Assembly (NCBI RefSeq): GCF_030846775.1
Contig: NZ_CP132910.1
Location: 4,653,001-4,717,000, forward strand
Direction of reading: 5' to 3'
From: Geothrix sp. 21YS21S-2
Lineage (GTDB): Bacteria; Acidobacteriota; Holophagae; Holophagales; Holophagaceae
DNA: 64,000 bases
This document shows, piece after piece, positions 34,042-43,901 of the stretch. Position numbers and translations under genes: made by a program. How positions within the stretch are numbered: position 1 is the stretch's first letter; each line of letters starts with the position of its first letter. The notes beneath the pieces are model-generated. The model was given only the letters and a program-made list of their open reading frames with translations. It made no database searches and had not been told where the DNA came from.

Positions 34042-34986
34042 TCAGGCCTGCGGCATCAGCCAGTGTCCCCGCGTGGCCGCCACGGGCCGCTGGGGGTCCT
34101 CCTGCCAGAGGTTGGCCTGGACCAGGGAGACGCGGTTGCCCAGGCGGATCGTGATGCCCTGCCCGTAGGTGTCCACCGGACGGGCCGGCCGCAGGTAGTC
34201 GATGGAGAAGTCCACCGCCTTGGGAATGGCCGGGGTCATGGGCGCGTTGGTGGCGACCAGGTGCATGAACATCACCGTCTCCGCGAAGCCCGCGAGCACG
34301 CCGCCGTGGATGGCCGGCAGCCGGGGGTTGCCGATGAGCTCGCCGCGGTAGGGCAGGCGGAGGATGGGGCCGGCCTCCACCTGGGGGTGCATCACCACCC
34401 CCAGGAAGTCCACGTAGGGCGACCGGCCTTCGGGGATGGCGGGGTGGGTGGCCTGGGACGCGGCCTCGTGGGCCTCGGGCGACACCTGGTGCAGGGCGGG
34501 GTCCGGGATGAGCGCCTTGCGCGGCCCGCTCCCGGAGGTTCCCGCCGTGCGCATGAAGGTGGCGTTCACCAGCGCGATCACCTCGCCGCTGCCCGGCTGC
34601 CGGACCTCCCCGGTCACGAAGGCCACGCTGCGGGACACCCGGTGGCAGTGCGCGTGGGCCGTGAGGTCCCCGCCCGCGTCCGCGGAGCGCAGGTAGTCCA
34701 TGCGCAGGTCCAGCGTCGCGAAGTTCCCGGCCTCGCCGATGGCCGCCCCCACCGCGAACCCGCACGCCGTGTCCGCCAGCGCGCAGATGCACCCCGTGTG
34801 GATGCGGTTGCGCGTCACGTCTCCGCTCCATTCGGGCCGGACCGGCTGGTGGAGGGTCACGCCGTCCGCGTCCACGCCGGCGATGGTCATGCCCGCCATG
34901 CGGGAGTAGGGGATGATGGCCATGCGCTGGTCGAACCGCTGGCGGAGGTCGGGGGCGGGGCTTGGGGGCTTCGTCATCAGAAACAT
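34042..34986 (-). CDS. Double-hotdog PaaI/YbgC-type acyl-CoA thioesterase
   Basis: A 314-residue protein made of two tandem hotdog domains. The first (about 20-150) has IHTGCICALADTACGFAVG, the second (about 180-310) has IHGGVLAGFAETVMFMH; both are the helix-capping HGG/HxG motif of PaaI-type thioesterases. The first copy has H-T-G instead of H-G-G. Fused double-hotdog enzymes hydrolyse medium- or long-chain acyl-CoAs. The substrate is not known here. The start may be the Met at 34986 or the one three codons later (34977); neither has a clear ribosome-binding site. It is isolated between the PTS and clpA genes on the same strand, after a 194-nt gap. Confidence 0.82.
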   Translation of the reverse strand: MFLMTKPPSPAPDLRQRFDQRMAIIPYSRMAGMTIAGVDADGVTLHQPVRPEWSGDVTRNRIHTGCICALADTACGFAVGAAIGEAGNFATLDLRMDYLRSADAGGDLTAHAHCHRVSRSVAFVTGEVRQPGSGEVIALVNATFMRTAGTSGSGPRKALIPDPALHQVSPEAHEAASQATHPAIPEGRSPYVDFLGVVMHPQVEAGPILRLPYRGELIGNPRLPAIHGGVLAGFAETVMFMHLVATNAPMTPAIPKAVDFSIDYLRPARPVDTYGQGITIRLGNRVSLVQANLWQEDPQRPVAATRGHWLMPQA

Positions 34987-35180
34987 TCTAGGCTGGCTTC
35001 CGCGGCAGGACTGATTTCTTCATCGCAGGAACGCCCATGACCGGGCGTATCCCCTCAGCCACCCCCATCCATCCGAAAATGCTGATCCGCAAAAAGTGCA
35101 TTGACCCAAGTGCTCTCCATGCAGGAGTGGCGGGAATCCTGAAGATTCCAACGGTTCGTGATGGCCTCCGGCCCGGCGCC

Positions 35181-37433
<2,253 letters not shown>

Positions 37434-37434
37434 G

Positions 37435-37776
37435 TCAGGCCTCCGGTTCGAGGGTGCACAGCAGCGGGAACTCCTTCTCCTCGGCCAGGGCGCGCACCTG
37501 GGCCACCTTCGTGTCGGCCACGTCGAAGGGATACACGCCCGCCACGCCCGTGCCCCGGCGGTGGACGTCCAGCATGATGCGCACGGCCTCGGCCTCCGGC
37601 TTGCGGAAGACCGTCTCCAGGATCATCACCACGAATTCCCGGGTGGTGAAGTCGTCGTTGTGGAGGATGACCTTCCACAGCACCGGGGGGGTGAGCTTGA
37701 GGCGCGTGCGGGGGGCGGTGCGGGTGCCCGCACCGCCTTGGCTGTCCCTGGAATCGTCTGAGAAAGGTTTGGCCAT
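37435..37776 (-). CDS. clpS: ATP-dependent Clp protease adaptor ClpS
   Basis: A 113-residue ClpS. After a flexible Arg/Thr-rich N-terminus comes the core WKVILHNDDFTTREFVVMIL with the substrate-binding NDD/T motif, then the conserved MLDVHRRGTGVAGVYPFDVAD. It delivers N-degron substrates to ClpA. The ATG at 37776 is chosen over one eight codons upstream because it fits family length better, but neither has a convincing ribosome-binding site. It forms an operon with clpA. Confidence 0.94.
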   Translation of the reverse strand: MAKPFSDDSRDSQGGAGTRTAPRTRLKLTPPVLWKVILHNDDFTTREFVVMILETVFRKPEAEAVRIMLDVHRRGTGVAGVYPFDVADTKVAQVRALAEEKEFPLLCTLEPEA

Positions 37777-37801
37777 GTCGCGGAGGTTTCCCAGGACCAT
37801 T

Positions 37802-38437
37802 CTAGGGCATAACCCGCTCGCTGTCCCAGGAACCCCGCGGCTGGGCGTGGAGCTCCCAGAAGCACGCGGCGACGGCCTCAGGGCTCAGCTCCGTCCCCGC
37901 CCGCACGAAGCCGCGAACCGTCACGATGGCCGCGTGGACGCCCTCGGGCTCCAGCTCCTCGGCGAAGCTGAGGGCCAGGCTGCGCAGGGCGGCCTTGCCC
38001 AGGGACCCCGAGGCAAGGCCCCGCTGGGGCTTGAGGCCGATGCCGCCGCCGGTGAAGAGCAGGGTGCCTTTCCCCTCGGCCCGCATGGAGGGCAGGGCCC
38101 ACCGTGCCCCGGCCAGGGCCGCGGCCACGTTCACCCGGAGGTCGGCCAGGGCCTGTTCGGGCGTCAGTTCCGCCGCAGGTCCCGCGGCGCCCGCGGAGGC
38201 GTTGTACAGCAGCACCCGGGGGAAGCCCCCCCAGGCCTCGATGGCGGCCGTGGGGACGCCTCCGGCCAGGTCCGCGCCCAGGACGAGGCCCCCGTCCAGG
38301 GCCTTCCCGAAACCCTCCAGGTCGTCGCCGGGCCGGGCCACCATGGCCACCCGGAAGCCCTCCCGCCGGAAGCGGAGGGCGGCGGCGAGGCCGATGCCCG
38401 GCCCGGCCCCAAGGATCACTGCAAGTGGATTCGCCAT
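37802..38437 (-). CDS. Short-chain dehydrogenase/reductase-like protein lacking the catalytic Tyr
   Basis: A 211-residue Rossmann-fold protein with the SDR cofactor loop GAGPGIGLAAA (about residues 10-20), LYNASAGA in place of NNAG, and the active-site helix. Where classical SDRs have Tyr-x3-Lys, the sequence reads ASGSLGKAAL: the Lys is kept but the Tyr position is Gly. The Ser of the triad is also unclear (LFTGGGIG). It probably binds NAD(P) but may not be a dehydrogenase. It ends 25 nt before the chosen clpS start. Confidence 0.75.
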   Translation of the reverse strand: MANPLAVILGAGPGIGLAAALRFRREGFRVAMVARPGDDLEGFGKALDGGLVLGADLAGGVPTAAIEAWGGFPRVLLYNASAGAAGPAAELTPEQALADLRVNVAAALAGARWALPSMRAEGKGTLLFTGGGIGLKPQRGLASGSLGKAALRSLALSFAEELEPEGVHAAIVTVRGFVRAGTELSPEAVAACFWELHAQPRGSWDSERVMP

Positions 38438-38541
38438 GGCTCCATCCTACCGGATGATGGGGGTCACAACGCCCCGGGGCCGCCGGAGGGCCGTTGTACA
38501 CTTGCCGCGAAGCCATGAACGCAACGACACCGGAGGTCCCG

Positions 38542-39447
38542 ATGCCCATCACCCGTCTCGAACAGATGCTCGAAGCCGTCAAGTCCAGGCCCCGCAGGCG
38601 CCTGGTGGCCGCCTACGCCAACGACGCCCACACCATCGAGGCGGTGCACGACGCGGTGGAGCGCGGCATCGTCGAGGCCACGCTGGTGGGCGACGAGGCC
38701 GTGATGCGCCAGGTGTGCGCCGACCACGGCTTCGACCCCGCCCGGTTCACCTTCGTGCACGAGCCCGTGGACACCCGGGCCGCCGCCAAGGCCGTGGCCC
38801 TGGTGAAGAGCGCCGGCGGCCAGATCCTCATGAAGGGCCTGGTGAGCACGGACAAGTACATGCGCGCGATCCTCAACAAGGAGACGGGCCTCATGGATTC
38901 CGGCGCCATCCTCTCCCACGTCTCGGTGATCGAGTACGCGAGCTACCCCAAGCTCATCGTCTGCGGCGACGTGGCCGTTCTGCCCTATCCGGACCTCCGG
39001 GAGAAGGTGGCCATCACGAACTACGTCATCGGCGTGGCCCAGGCCCTGGGCATCGCCAGGCCCAAGGTGGCCCTCATCGCCGCCTCCGAGCAGGTGCTGC
39101 CCAAGGTGCAGGCCACCATGGACGCGGCGGTCATCGCCAAGATGGCGGAGCGGGGGCAGATCAAGGGCGCCTTCGTGGACGGCCCCATGGCCCTGGACGT
39201 GGCCGTGGACGCGGAGTCCGCCGCCACCAAGGGCATCGCCGGGGACGTGGCCGGGGACGCGGACTGCCTGGTGTTCCCCAACATCGACGCCGGCAACGTG
39301 TTCTACAAGACCAGCAGCAAGCTCGCCGGGTGCGAACTGGCGGCCATGGTGGCGGGGGCCCAGGCGCCCTGCATCCTCAGCTCCCGGGGCGACAGCGTCC
39401 TGACCAAGCTCTACTCCATCACCCTGGCGGCGCTCACCGCCAAGTGA
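38542..39447 (+). CDS. ptb: Phosphate butyryltransferase (stand-alone)
   Basis: A 301-residue PTA_PTB-family enzyme starting at the ATG at 38542 with CGGAGG upstream; 16 extra in-frame codons upstream have no support. Features include LMKGLVSTDKYMRAILNKETGL and the C-terminal FPNIDAGNVFYKTSSKLAG with PCILSSRGDS, close to clostridial Ptb. It converts butyryl- or branched acyl-CoA plus phosphate to acyl phosphate and CoA. An acyl-phosphate-consuming butyrate kinase domain is encoded convergently 0.5 kb away in the fusion gene. GGGGCCGGC (39460-39468) pairs with GCCGGCCCC (39492-39500) downstream and may help termination. Confidence 0.92.
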   Translation: MPITRLEQMLEAVKSRPRRRLVAAYANDAHTIEAVHDAVERGIVEATLVGDEAVMRQVCADHGFDPARFTFVHEPVDTRAAAKAVALVKSAGGQILMKGLVSTDKYMRAILNKETGLMDSGAILSHVSVIEYASYPKLIVCGDVAVLPYPDLREKVAITNYVIGVAQALGIARPKVALIAASEQVLPKVQATMDAAVIAKMAERGQIKGAFVDGPMALDVAVDAESAATKGIAGDVAGDADCLVFPNIDAGNVFYKTSSKLAGCELAAMVAGAQAPCILSSRGDSVLTKLYSITLAALTAK

Positions 39448-39482
39448 CCCTTCCCCCGCGGGGCCGGCAGCACAATCCCCCC

Positions 39483-39764
39483 TCAGGAGCCGCCGGCCCC
39501 GAAACTCAGATCCACCAGGGTCCCGTCCACCGCCGCATGAACCAGCAGGCGATGGAGCCGGACCCAGGTATCCCCGAACCGGGCATCCGCCAGCCAGCCG
39601 ATCGAATCATCGATCTCCTGGGGCAGTTGCAGGTTGGGAATGCCACGGGTGATTTCGAACCCCTCCTTCATGAGAACGGTCAGGAAGTCCTGCTGGAACG
39701 GAGGAGCGATGCCCTGGAGCAACGTCTCCAGGCCCAGCACGTTCATCGTGGTTCCATCGGACAC
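39483..39764 (-). CDS. Small hypothetical protein
   Basis: A 93-residue protein with a GTG start at 39764 chosen for the GGAGG five bases upstream; reading further upstream gives only a TTG with no site. The sequence is amphipathic with helices (LGLETLLQGIAPPFQQDFLTVLMKE split by Pro) and WLADARFGDTWVRLHRLLVHAAVDG. No family is recognised. Its 3' end faces the ptb gene. Its 203-nt upstream gap (39765-39967) is AT-rich. Confidence 0.5.
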   Translation of the reverse strand: MSDGTTMNVLGLETLLQGIAPPFQQDFLTVLMKEGFEITRGIPNLQLPQEIDDSIGWLADARFGDTWVRLHRLLVHAAVDGTLVDLSFGAGGS

Positions 39765-39967
39765 GGCCACCTCCCGCCACGCGGGTCCCGTCTCGACCGG
39801 GGATATCAAGATAGGGTGATCCCCGGAATTAGCAACCTGCTGGCGGAAGCTTAATCCCGGGGCAAGAACTATCAATATTTAATTTGAGCCGAACAAGATA
39901 TGCCTATTTTTTGGGCAAATATTAATTCATTGAATTGGAGGCGGCGCATGCATGCCGATGGGGGATT
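39765..39967. other. AT-rich intergenic island
   Basis: This 203-nt gap becomes strikingly AT-rich from about 39850 to 39945 (runs such as CTATTTTTTGGGCAAATATTAATTC). It separates the butyrate-kinase fusion from the small hypothetical gene on the same strand. It contains GCATGCATGC near 39945 and probably the promoter for the small gene. No RNA element could be recognised. Confidence 0.5.
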
Positions 39968-42181
39968 TTAGGCTCGCCCGGTATAAGTTTTCGCGGTTTC
40001 CTTCCCGGCCAGGACCCGGAGGGCCCCCTTGGCAAGGGCGGCCATTTCATTTTCTCCGGGGTAGACGGTGACACCGCAGCCCAGGGCCGCGATGGCCTTG
40101 CGGATGTAGTCCACGGTGGGCCGGCAGCGGGCCATGCCGCCGGTGAGGAGCACCCGGTCCACCGGCTGGCCCTTGAACGCCGGCAGGAGGGAGGTGATCC
40201 ACTTGGCGATCTGGTAGGCCATGGCGTCCATCACCAGCACCACCTCGGCCTCCCCGGCCAGGTAGCGGGCCTCCAGGGCCCTCAGGTCGGCGGTGCCCAG
40301 GAGGTCGATGAGGCCGCCCCGGCCCTTGTTGAGGCGCTTGAGCTCGTCCCGGGTGAGCTCTCCCGAGAAGCACAGGTCGATGAGCTGGCCCACGGGCAGG
40401 GACCCCGAGCGCTGGGGGGTGAAGGGGCCCTCCCCGTCCAGGGCGTTGTTCACGTCCACATAGCGGCCCTTGCAGTGGGCGCCCACGGAAATGCCGCCGC
40501 CCAGGTGGGCCACGACGACGTTGATGCGCTCGTAGAAGGTCTCCTGCTCCTCCGCATAGCGGCGGGCCGTGGCGATCTGGTTCAGGGCGTGGCTGATGAC
40601 GACCCGGCGGATGCGCTTGACGCCGGTGATCCGGGCGACCTCGTCCACTTCGTCCACCACCACGGGGTCCACGATGAAGGCGGGCCGGGCGGAGCCGGCC
40701 ACCAGCTCCCGGGCGATGAGGCCGCCGAGGTTGGAGGCGTGGTCGCCCTGGACGCCGTCCAGGAGGTCCCGGGCCATGGCCTCGTTGACGGTGAAGGTGC
40801 CGTGGGACATGGGCCACAGGAGCCCGCCCCGGCCCGCCACGGCGTCCAGGCCGTCCACCGTCAGGCCGCTGTCGGCCAGGAACTTCAGGATGGCCTCCTT
40901 GCGGAAGGCGAACTGGGCCGTGATGCTCATGCCGTCGAAGGGCGCCAGCTCCTCGGCGGTATGCTGCAGCTCCTGGGTGAAGCGCTCCGTGTCCCCCTCG
41001 AAGAAGGCGATCTTGGTGGAGGTGGAGCCGGGGTTGATGGCCAGCACCCGGTAGCGGCGGAAGAAGGTGTCCTTCGGCGTCTCGTCCCAGACGCCGTACT
41101 TGAGCATGCGCAGCACGGAGGCCTTGACCGCGAGGCGGATGTCCTCGGGCGTGCAGTCCATGGCCAGGTCCACGCCCTTGAAGCGCAGGCCGAAGAGGAC
41201 GGGGAACTTCTTGGCGTCGGGAAAGCGGGTGGCGTAGAGGTGGTAGAGCAGGTTGCCCATGTCGAGGTTGGGGCAGATGATCACGTTGGCCGAGCCCGGC
41301 CATTTCACGTCCTTGCCGCCCTGGTAGTAGGTGGCCGAACGCTGGGAGAGGGCCACGCTCACCTTCACCTCGCCCTCGATCCGGATGGACCGGTAGCGCT
41401 CGCCGCGCTGGACGCGCTGTTCCAGCAGGGCCGGCACCAGGGCGGTGGCCTGGCGCACCAGGTCGGGGCCGGGGCCCTCGTCGGAGCCGCGGTTGGAGTA
41501 GGAGACGATGGCGCCGTGGATCACGGGGAGCACGGACTCGGGGATGAGGTCGCGGGCGATGGCGCAGGTGCCCACGGCCGCGGCCGCCAGGGCCTCGGGG
41601 GTCATGACGGCGTTGACGCCCACGTCCCCGAACACGACGATATTCTCGTTCATGATGTCCCTGGGATGCTCGTCGGGAAGGACGAAGATCCCCGCCTCGC
41701 AGCAGTGCTCCTGGGCCCGGAGCGCCTTGAGCATGGGCCGGAAGAACTGCTTCTCCCCGGTGGCCACGCCTCCCACCACGGTGTCCGCGTGGCCCTGGGC
41801 CACGGCGCAGATGCCGAAGTTCACGGGCACCGAGGCCCAGCACATGGCGTCGAAGAGGTTCACCTCCCGGCCCTCGGCGCGCTGCTCCTCCTGGTGGAGC
41901 CGCGCGAACTCCCCGACCAGGTCGGGGCGCTTGCCGATGTCCACGAAGGCGCTCTCGGAGAGGGCGAACGCCACCCGGGTGGGATCCAGGTGCGCCAGGT
42001 CCTTCGCGATGACCTCCCGCACCTCGCCCTCGGTGGCCAGGAAAACGGGCCGGGCGAAGCGGGTGAGGTTGCAGGCCGCCTCGATGATCCGCGGATCCAG
42101 GGCCTCGGGGAAGATCACGGCCGGCCGCGTCCGGCCCTCGGCGAGGATCTGCTGGTCCATGGACCCTTCGATGTCGAACAT
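39968..42181 (-). CDS. Phosphate acyltransferase-butyrate kinase fusion protein
   Basis: A 737-residue bifunctional protein. Residues about 10-350 are a phosphate acetyl/butyryltransferase domain of the PTA_PTB family, resembling the Pta part of malic-enzyme fusions (IIEAACNLTRFARPVFLA, GHADTVVGG, SYSNRGSDEGPGP, NVIICPNLDMGNLLYHL). Residues about 376-737 are a complete butyrate kinase of the ASKHA fold: NPGSTSTKIAFF, VAHLGGGISVGAH, TPQRSGSLP and LLTGGMA. Together they would convert acyl-CoA + Pi + ADP to the free acid, CoA and ATP. The start at 42181 has GGAGG; longer readings run into the divergent ferritin promoter. The 103-nt divergent gap to the ferritin-like gene holds both promoters. 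Confidence 0.9.
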   Translation of the reverse strand: MFDIEGSMDQQILAEGRTRPAVIFPEALDPRIIEAACNLTRFARPVFLATEGEVREVIAKDLAHLDPTRVAFALSESAFVDIGKRPDLVGEFARLHQEEQRAEGREVNLFDAMCWASVPVNFGICAVAQGHADTVVGGVATGEKQFFRPMLKALRAQEHCCEAGIFVLPDEHPRDIMNENIVVFGDVGVNAVMTPEALAAAAVGTCAIARDLIPESVLPVIHGAIVSYSNRGSDEGPGPDLVRQATALVPALLEQRVQRGERYRSIRIEGEVKVSVALSQRSATYYQGGKDVKWPGSANVIICPNLDMGNLLYHLYATRFPDAKKFPVLFGLRFKGVDLAMDCTPEDIRLAVKASVLRMLKYGVWDETPKDTFFRRYRVLAINPGSTSTKIAFFEGDTERFTQELQHTAEELAPFDGMSITAQFAFRKEAILKFLADSGLTVDGLDAVAGRGGLLWPMSHGTFTVNEAMARDLLDGVQGDHASNLGGLIARELVAGSARPAFIVDPVVVDEVDEVARITGVKRIRRVVISHALNQIATARRYAEEQETFYERINVVVAHLGGGISVGAHCKGRYVDVNNALDGEGPFTPQRSGSLPVGQLIDLCFSGELTRDELKRLNKGRGGLIDLLGTADLRALEARYLAGEAEVVLVMDAMAYQIAKWITSLLPAFKGQPVDRVLLTGGMARCRPTVDYIRKAIAALGCGVTVYPGENEMAALAKGALRVLAGKETAKTYTGRA

Positions 42182-42284
42182 GCGAGCCTCCGGCGATTCC
42201 AACCATTCAGGACAGTGGATTGTAGCGAGGGGGCCATGCAAGTCGATCACAACTGGGGTATCCTGGGCGGCAAAGGAGACTCCC

Positions 42285-42782
42285 ATGGGAACGCGCGGAA
42301 CCTCGATCGTCGGCATGGACGTCAACGAACTTCTGAAGCTCCTCAATGCCGCCTACGCCAGCGAGTGGCTGGCCTACTACCAGTACTGGCTGGGCGCCAA
42401 GCTCATCAAGGGCCCCATGAAGGACGCGGTGGCCGCCGAGCTGAACCTCCACGCCACCGAGGAGCTGGGCCACGCCCTGCTGCTGAGCAACCGCATCATC
42501 CAGCTGGGCGGCACGCCGGTCCTGGCCCCCTCCCAGTGGGCCGAGTTCAGCCCCTGCGCCTACGACGCCCCGGCGGACCCCTACGTGGGCACGCTGCTGG
42601 ACCAGAACATCGCCGGGGAGCAGTGCGCCATCTCGGTCTACAAGAACCTGATGGACATCACCCGCGAGGCCGACCCCGTCACCTACAACATCGCCCTGAC
42701 CATCCTCACCCAGGAGGTCGAGCACGAGGAGGATCTCCAGGGTCTCAAGGAGGACCTGGACCTCATGTTCCGGACGCGATGA
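42285..42782 (+). CDS. Ferritin-like / Dps-like (DPSL-type) protein
   Basis: A 165-residue four-helix-bundle protein. Candidate iron ligands are SEWLAYYQY (helix A Glu), ATEELGHALL (E..H, helix B), AGEQCAISVY (helix C Glu) and TQEVEHEEDL (E..H, helix D), a complete diiron set. The two cysteines (SPCAYD and GEQC) recall the Cys pair of DPSL proteins, which lie between Dps and bacterioferritin. It probably oxidises and stores iron and limits peroxide damage. AAAGGAG precedes the ATG. Its last 20 nt overlap the convergent gene at 42763-43173. It is divergent from the Ptb-Buk fusion. Confidence 0.85.
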   Translation: MGTRGTSIVGMDVNELLKLLNAAYASEWLAYYQYWLGAKLIKGPMKDAVAAELNLHATEELGHALLLSNRIIQLGGTPVLAPSQWAEFSPCAYDAPADPYVGTLLDQNIAGEQCAISVYKNLMDITREADPVTYNIALTILTQEVEHEEDLQGLKEDLDLMFRTR

Positions 42783-43173
42783 CCGATACCTCCCGGGTGG
42801 CGGAGGAGACCACGTAGCACCGTTCGTTGTTGCTGCGCTGGTCCGCCGGCAGGATGAAGAAGCCCTTGCGCTCGGGGTGGTAGCCCTGGGCATGCCCCAG
42901 GAGAACTTCCCCGTCCTTGAACACCACCCGGATCTTCTTGCCTGGCGTCAGGTTGGTGGGCTCGAAGATGTTGCGCTTCACATGGGCGGGATTGCCCTGC
43001 AGGTTCTTGACGAAGAAGATGCCCTTGAGATCGTGCACGTCGATCTCGAGAGGCCGGGAACCGGGGTACGATCCGGCCGGGAAGAGGTGGAAGCGGTCGC
43101 TGGTGGGGAGGAAATCGACCGTGTGGCCCTTGAGGAGGTGGCCATCCAGGTACCGGGCGACGACTTGGTTCAT
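42763..43173 (-). CDS. Conserved-looking hypothetical protein
   Basis: A 136-residue protein with a strong AGGAGG before the ATG at 43173. It is rich in short beta strands (KGHTVDFLPTSDRFHLFP, GIFFVKNLQGNP, KKIRVVFKDGEVLLGHAQGY, GFFILPADQ), suggesting a PilZ-like or small beta-barrel fold. I recall similar proteins in Geothrix/Deltaproteobacteria of unknown function (DUF6982-like), not verified. It overlaps the ferritin-like gene tail-to-tail by 20 nt. The promoter probably lies in the AT-rich gap 43174-43376. Confidence 0.7.
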   Translation of the reverse strand: MNQVVARYLDGHLLKGHTVDFLPTSDRFHLFPAGSYPGSRPLEIDVHDLKGIFFVKNLQGNPAHVKRNIFEPTNLTPGKKIRVVFKDGEVLLGHAQGYHPERKGFFILPADQRSNNERCYVVSSATREVSVIASGT

Positions 43174-43376
43174 TTCTTCCTCCTGATCCCCACTGTCCGT
43201 CCGGTCGGGCAGAATAGTGGACCTCATGGGAAAGATAAGCCTATATATGGATTTTGGAAGCACTTATTTCAGGGGGTTAAAATAATACAAGCTTATATAA
43301 CTCCTTTGGGTTCAAGACTAAAATTCAATCAATTCAGTATTTCAATTTTTAATGCCAAGGTGAATTTCCAAGGCGC
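43174..43376. other. AT-rich intergenic island
   Basis: A 203-nt gap between the PRTase gene stop and the hypothetical gene, unusually AT-rich from about 43235 to 43365 (CTATATATGG, GCTTATATAACTCC, TTCAATTTTTAATG). CCAAGG occurs twice 13 nt apart (43356 and 43369). Several -10-like hexamers are visible on the minus strand, but no single promoter is convincing. No RNA gene is recognised. Confidence 0.5.
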
Positions 43377-43892
43377 TCAGGCTCCCGCCCGGCGGGAATG
43401 GTCGTCGATGTCCTCGGCGTCCCAGGGGTAGACCACCCAGATGTCCTCCAGGTGCTGTCCGGCCCAGTAGCGGGTCACCTGGGGCGGGATCTGGTCCAGC
43501 TTCGCCTTGTCCTTGCAGTGCAGCACGGCCACGGCGATCTCCGCGGGCTGGTGGGAGAGGAGCTCGCGCAGGCAGTAGGCCAGGGTGGTGCGCGTGTCGT
43601 CCACCTCGTCGATGAGCAGGACCCTGCGGCCCTTCAGCTTGCGCTCCACCTCGTCGATCCACTGGACCTTGGAGGGGCCGCCCTCGATGGTGTTGTCGTC
43701 CCCGTAGAGCTTCACGCCCACCGTGAGGATGGGCTTCTTCAGATAGGTCTTGAGGATGCGGGCGGGAATGAAGCCGCCGGTGCCGATGGCCACGGTGACG
43801 TCGGGGTCGAAGCCGCTGGCCAGGATCTCCCTGGACAGGTCGGCCACGGTGCGGTGGATCTCGTTGTAGCTGAAATAGCGCTTCTCGGCCAT
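43377..43892 (-). CDS. Xanthine/hypoxanthine phosphoribosyltransferase (XPT1/HPT1-like)
   Basis: A 171-residue type I PRTase. It carries AIGTGGFIPARILKTYL, the PRPP-binding VLLIDEVDDTRTTLAYCL (about residues 92-109) and the C-terminal WVVYPWDAED. It resembles yeast-type Xpt1/Hpt1 more than E. coli Hpt. It converts xanthine, hypoxanthine or guanine plus PRPP to the nucleotide. The gene follows GMP reductase after 9 nt and forms a purine-salvage operon with it. Confidence 0.87.
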   Translation of the reverse strand: MAEKRYFSYNEIHRTVADLSREILASGFDPDVTVAIGTGGFIPARILKTYLKKPILTVGVKLYGDDNTIEGGPSKVQWIDEVERKLKGRRVLLIDEVDDTRTTLAYCLRELLSHQPAEIAVAVLHCKDKAKLDQIPPQVTRYWAGQHLEDIWVVYPWDAEDIDDHSRRAGA

Positions 43893-43901
43893 GTCCGTCC
43901 C

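Noticed and set aside
35026-35050. Terminator hairpin before clpA's 3' end
   Set aside because: Only a 5-bp CGCCC/GGGCG stem without a U-run. Too weak to report as a feature.
39634-39819. Small plus-strand reading frame opposite the hypothetical gene
   Set aside because: No ribosome-binding site. The minus-strand GTG start has a good one and gives a more protein-like sequence.
43235-43376. Small RNA or riboswitch in the AT-rich gap next to purine genes
   Set aside because: The gap lies downstream of the PRTase gene, not before guaC, and no purine-riboswitch core or stable hairpin is visible.
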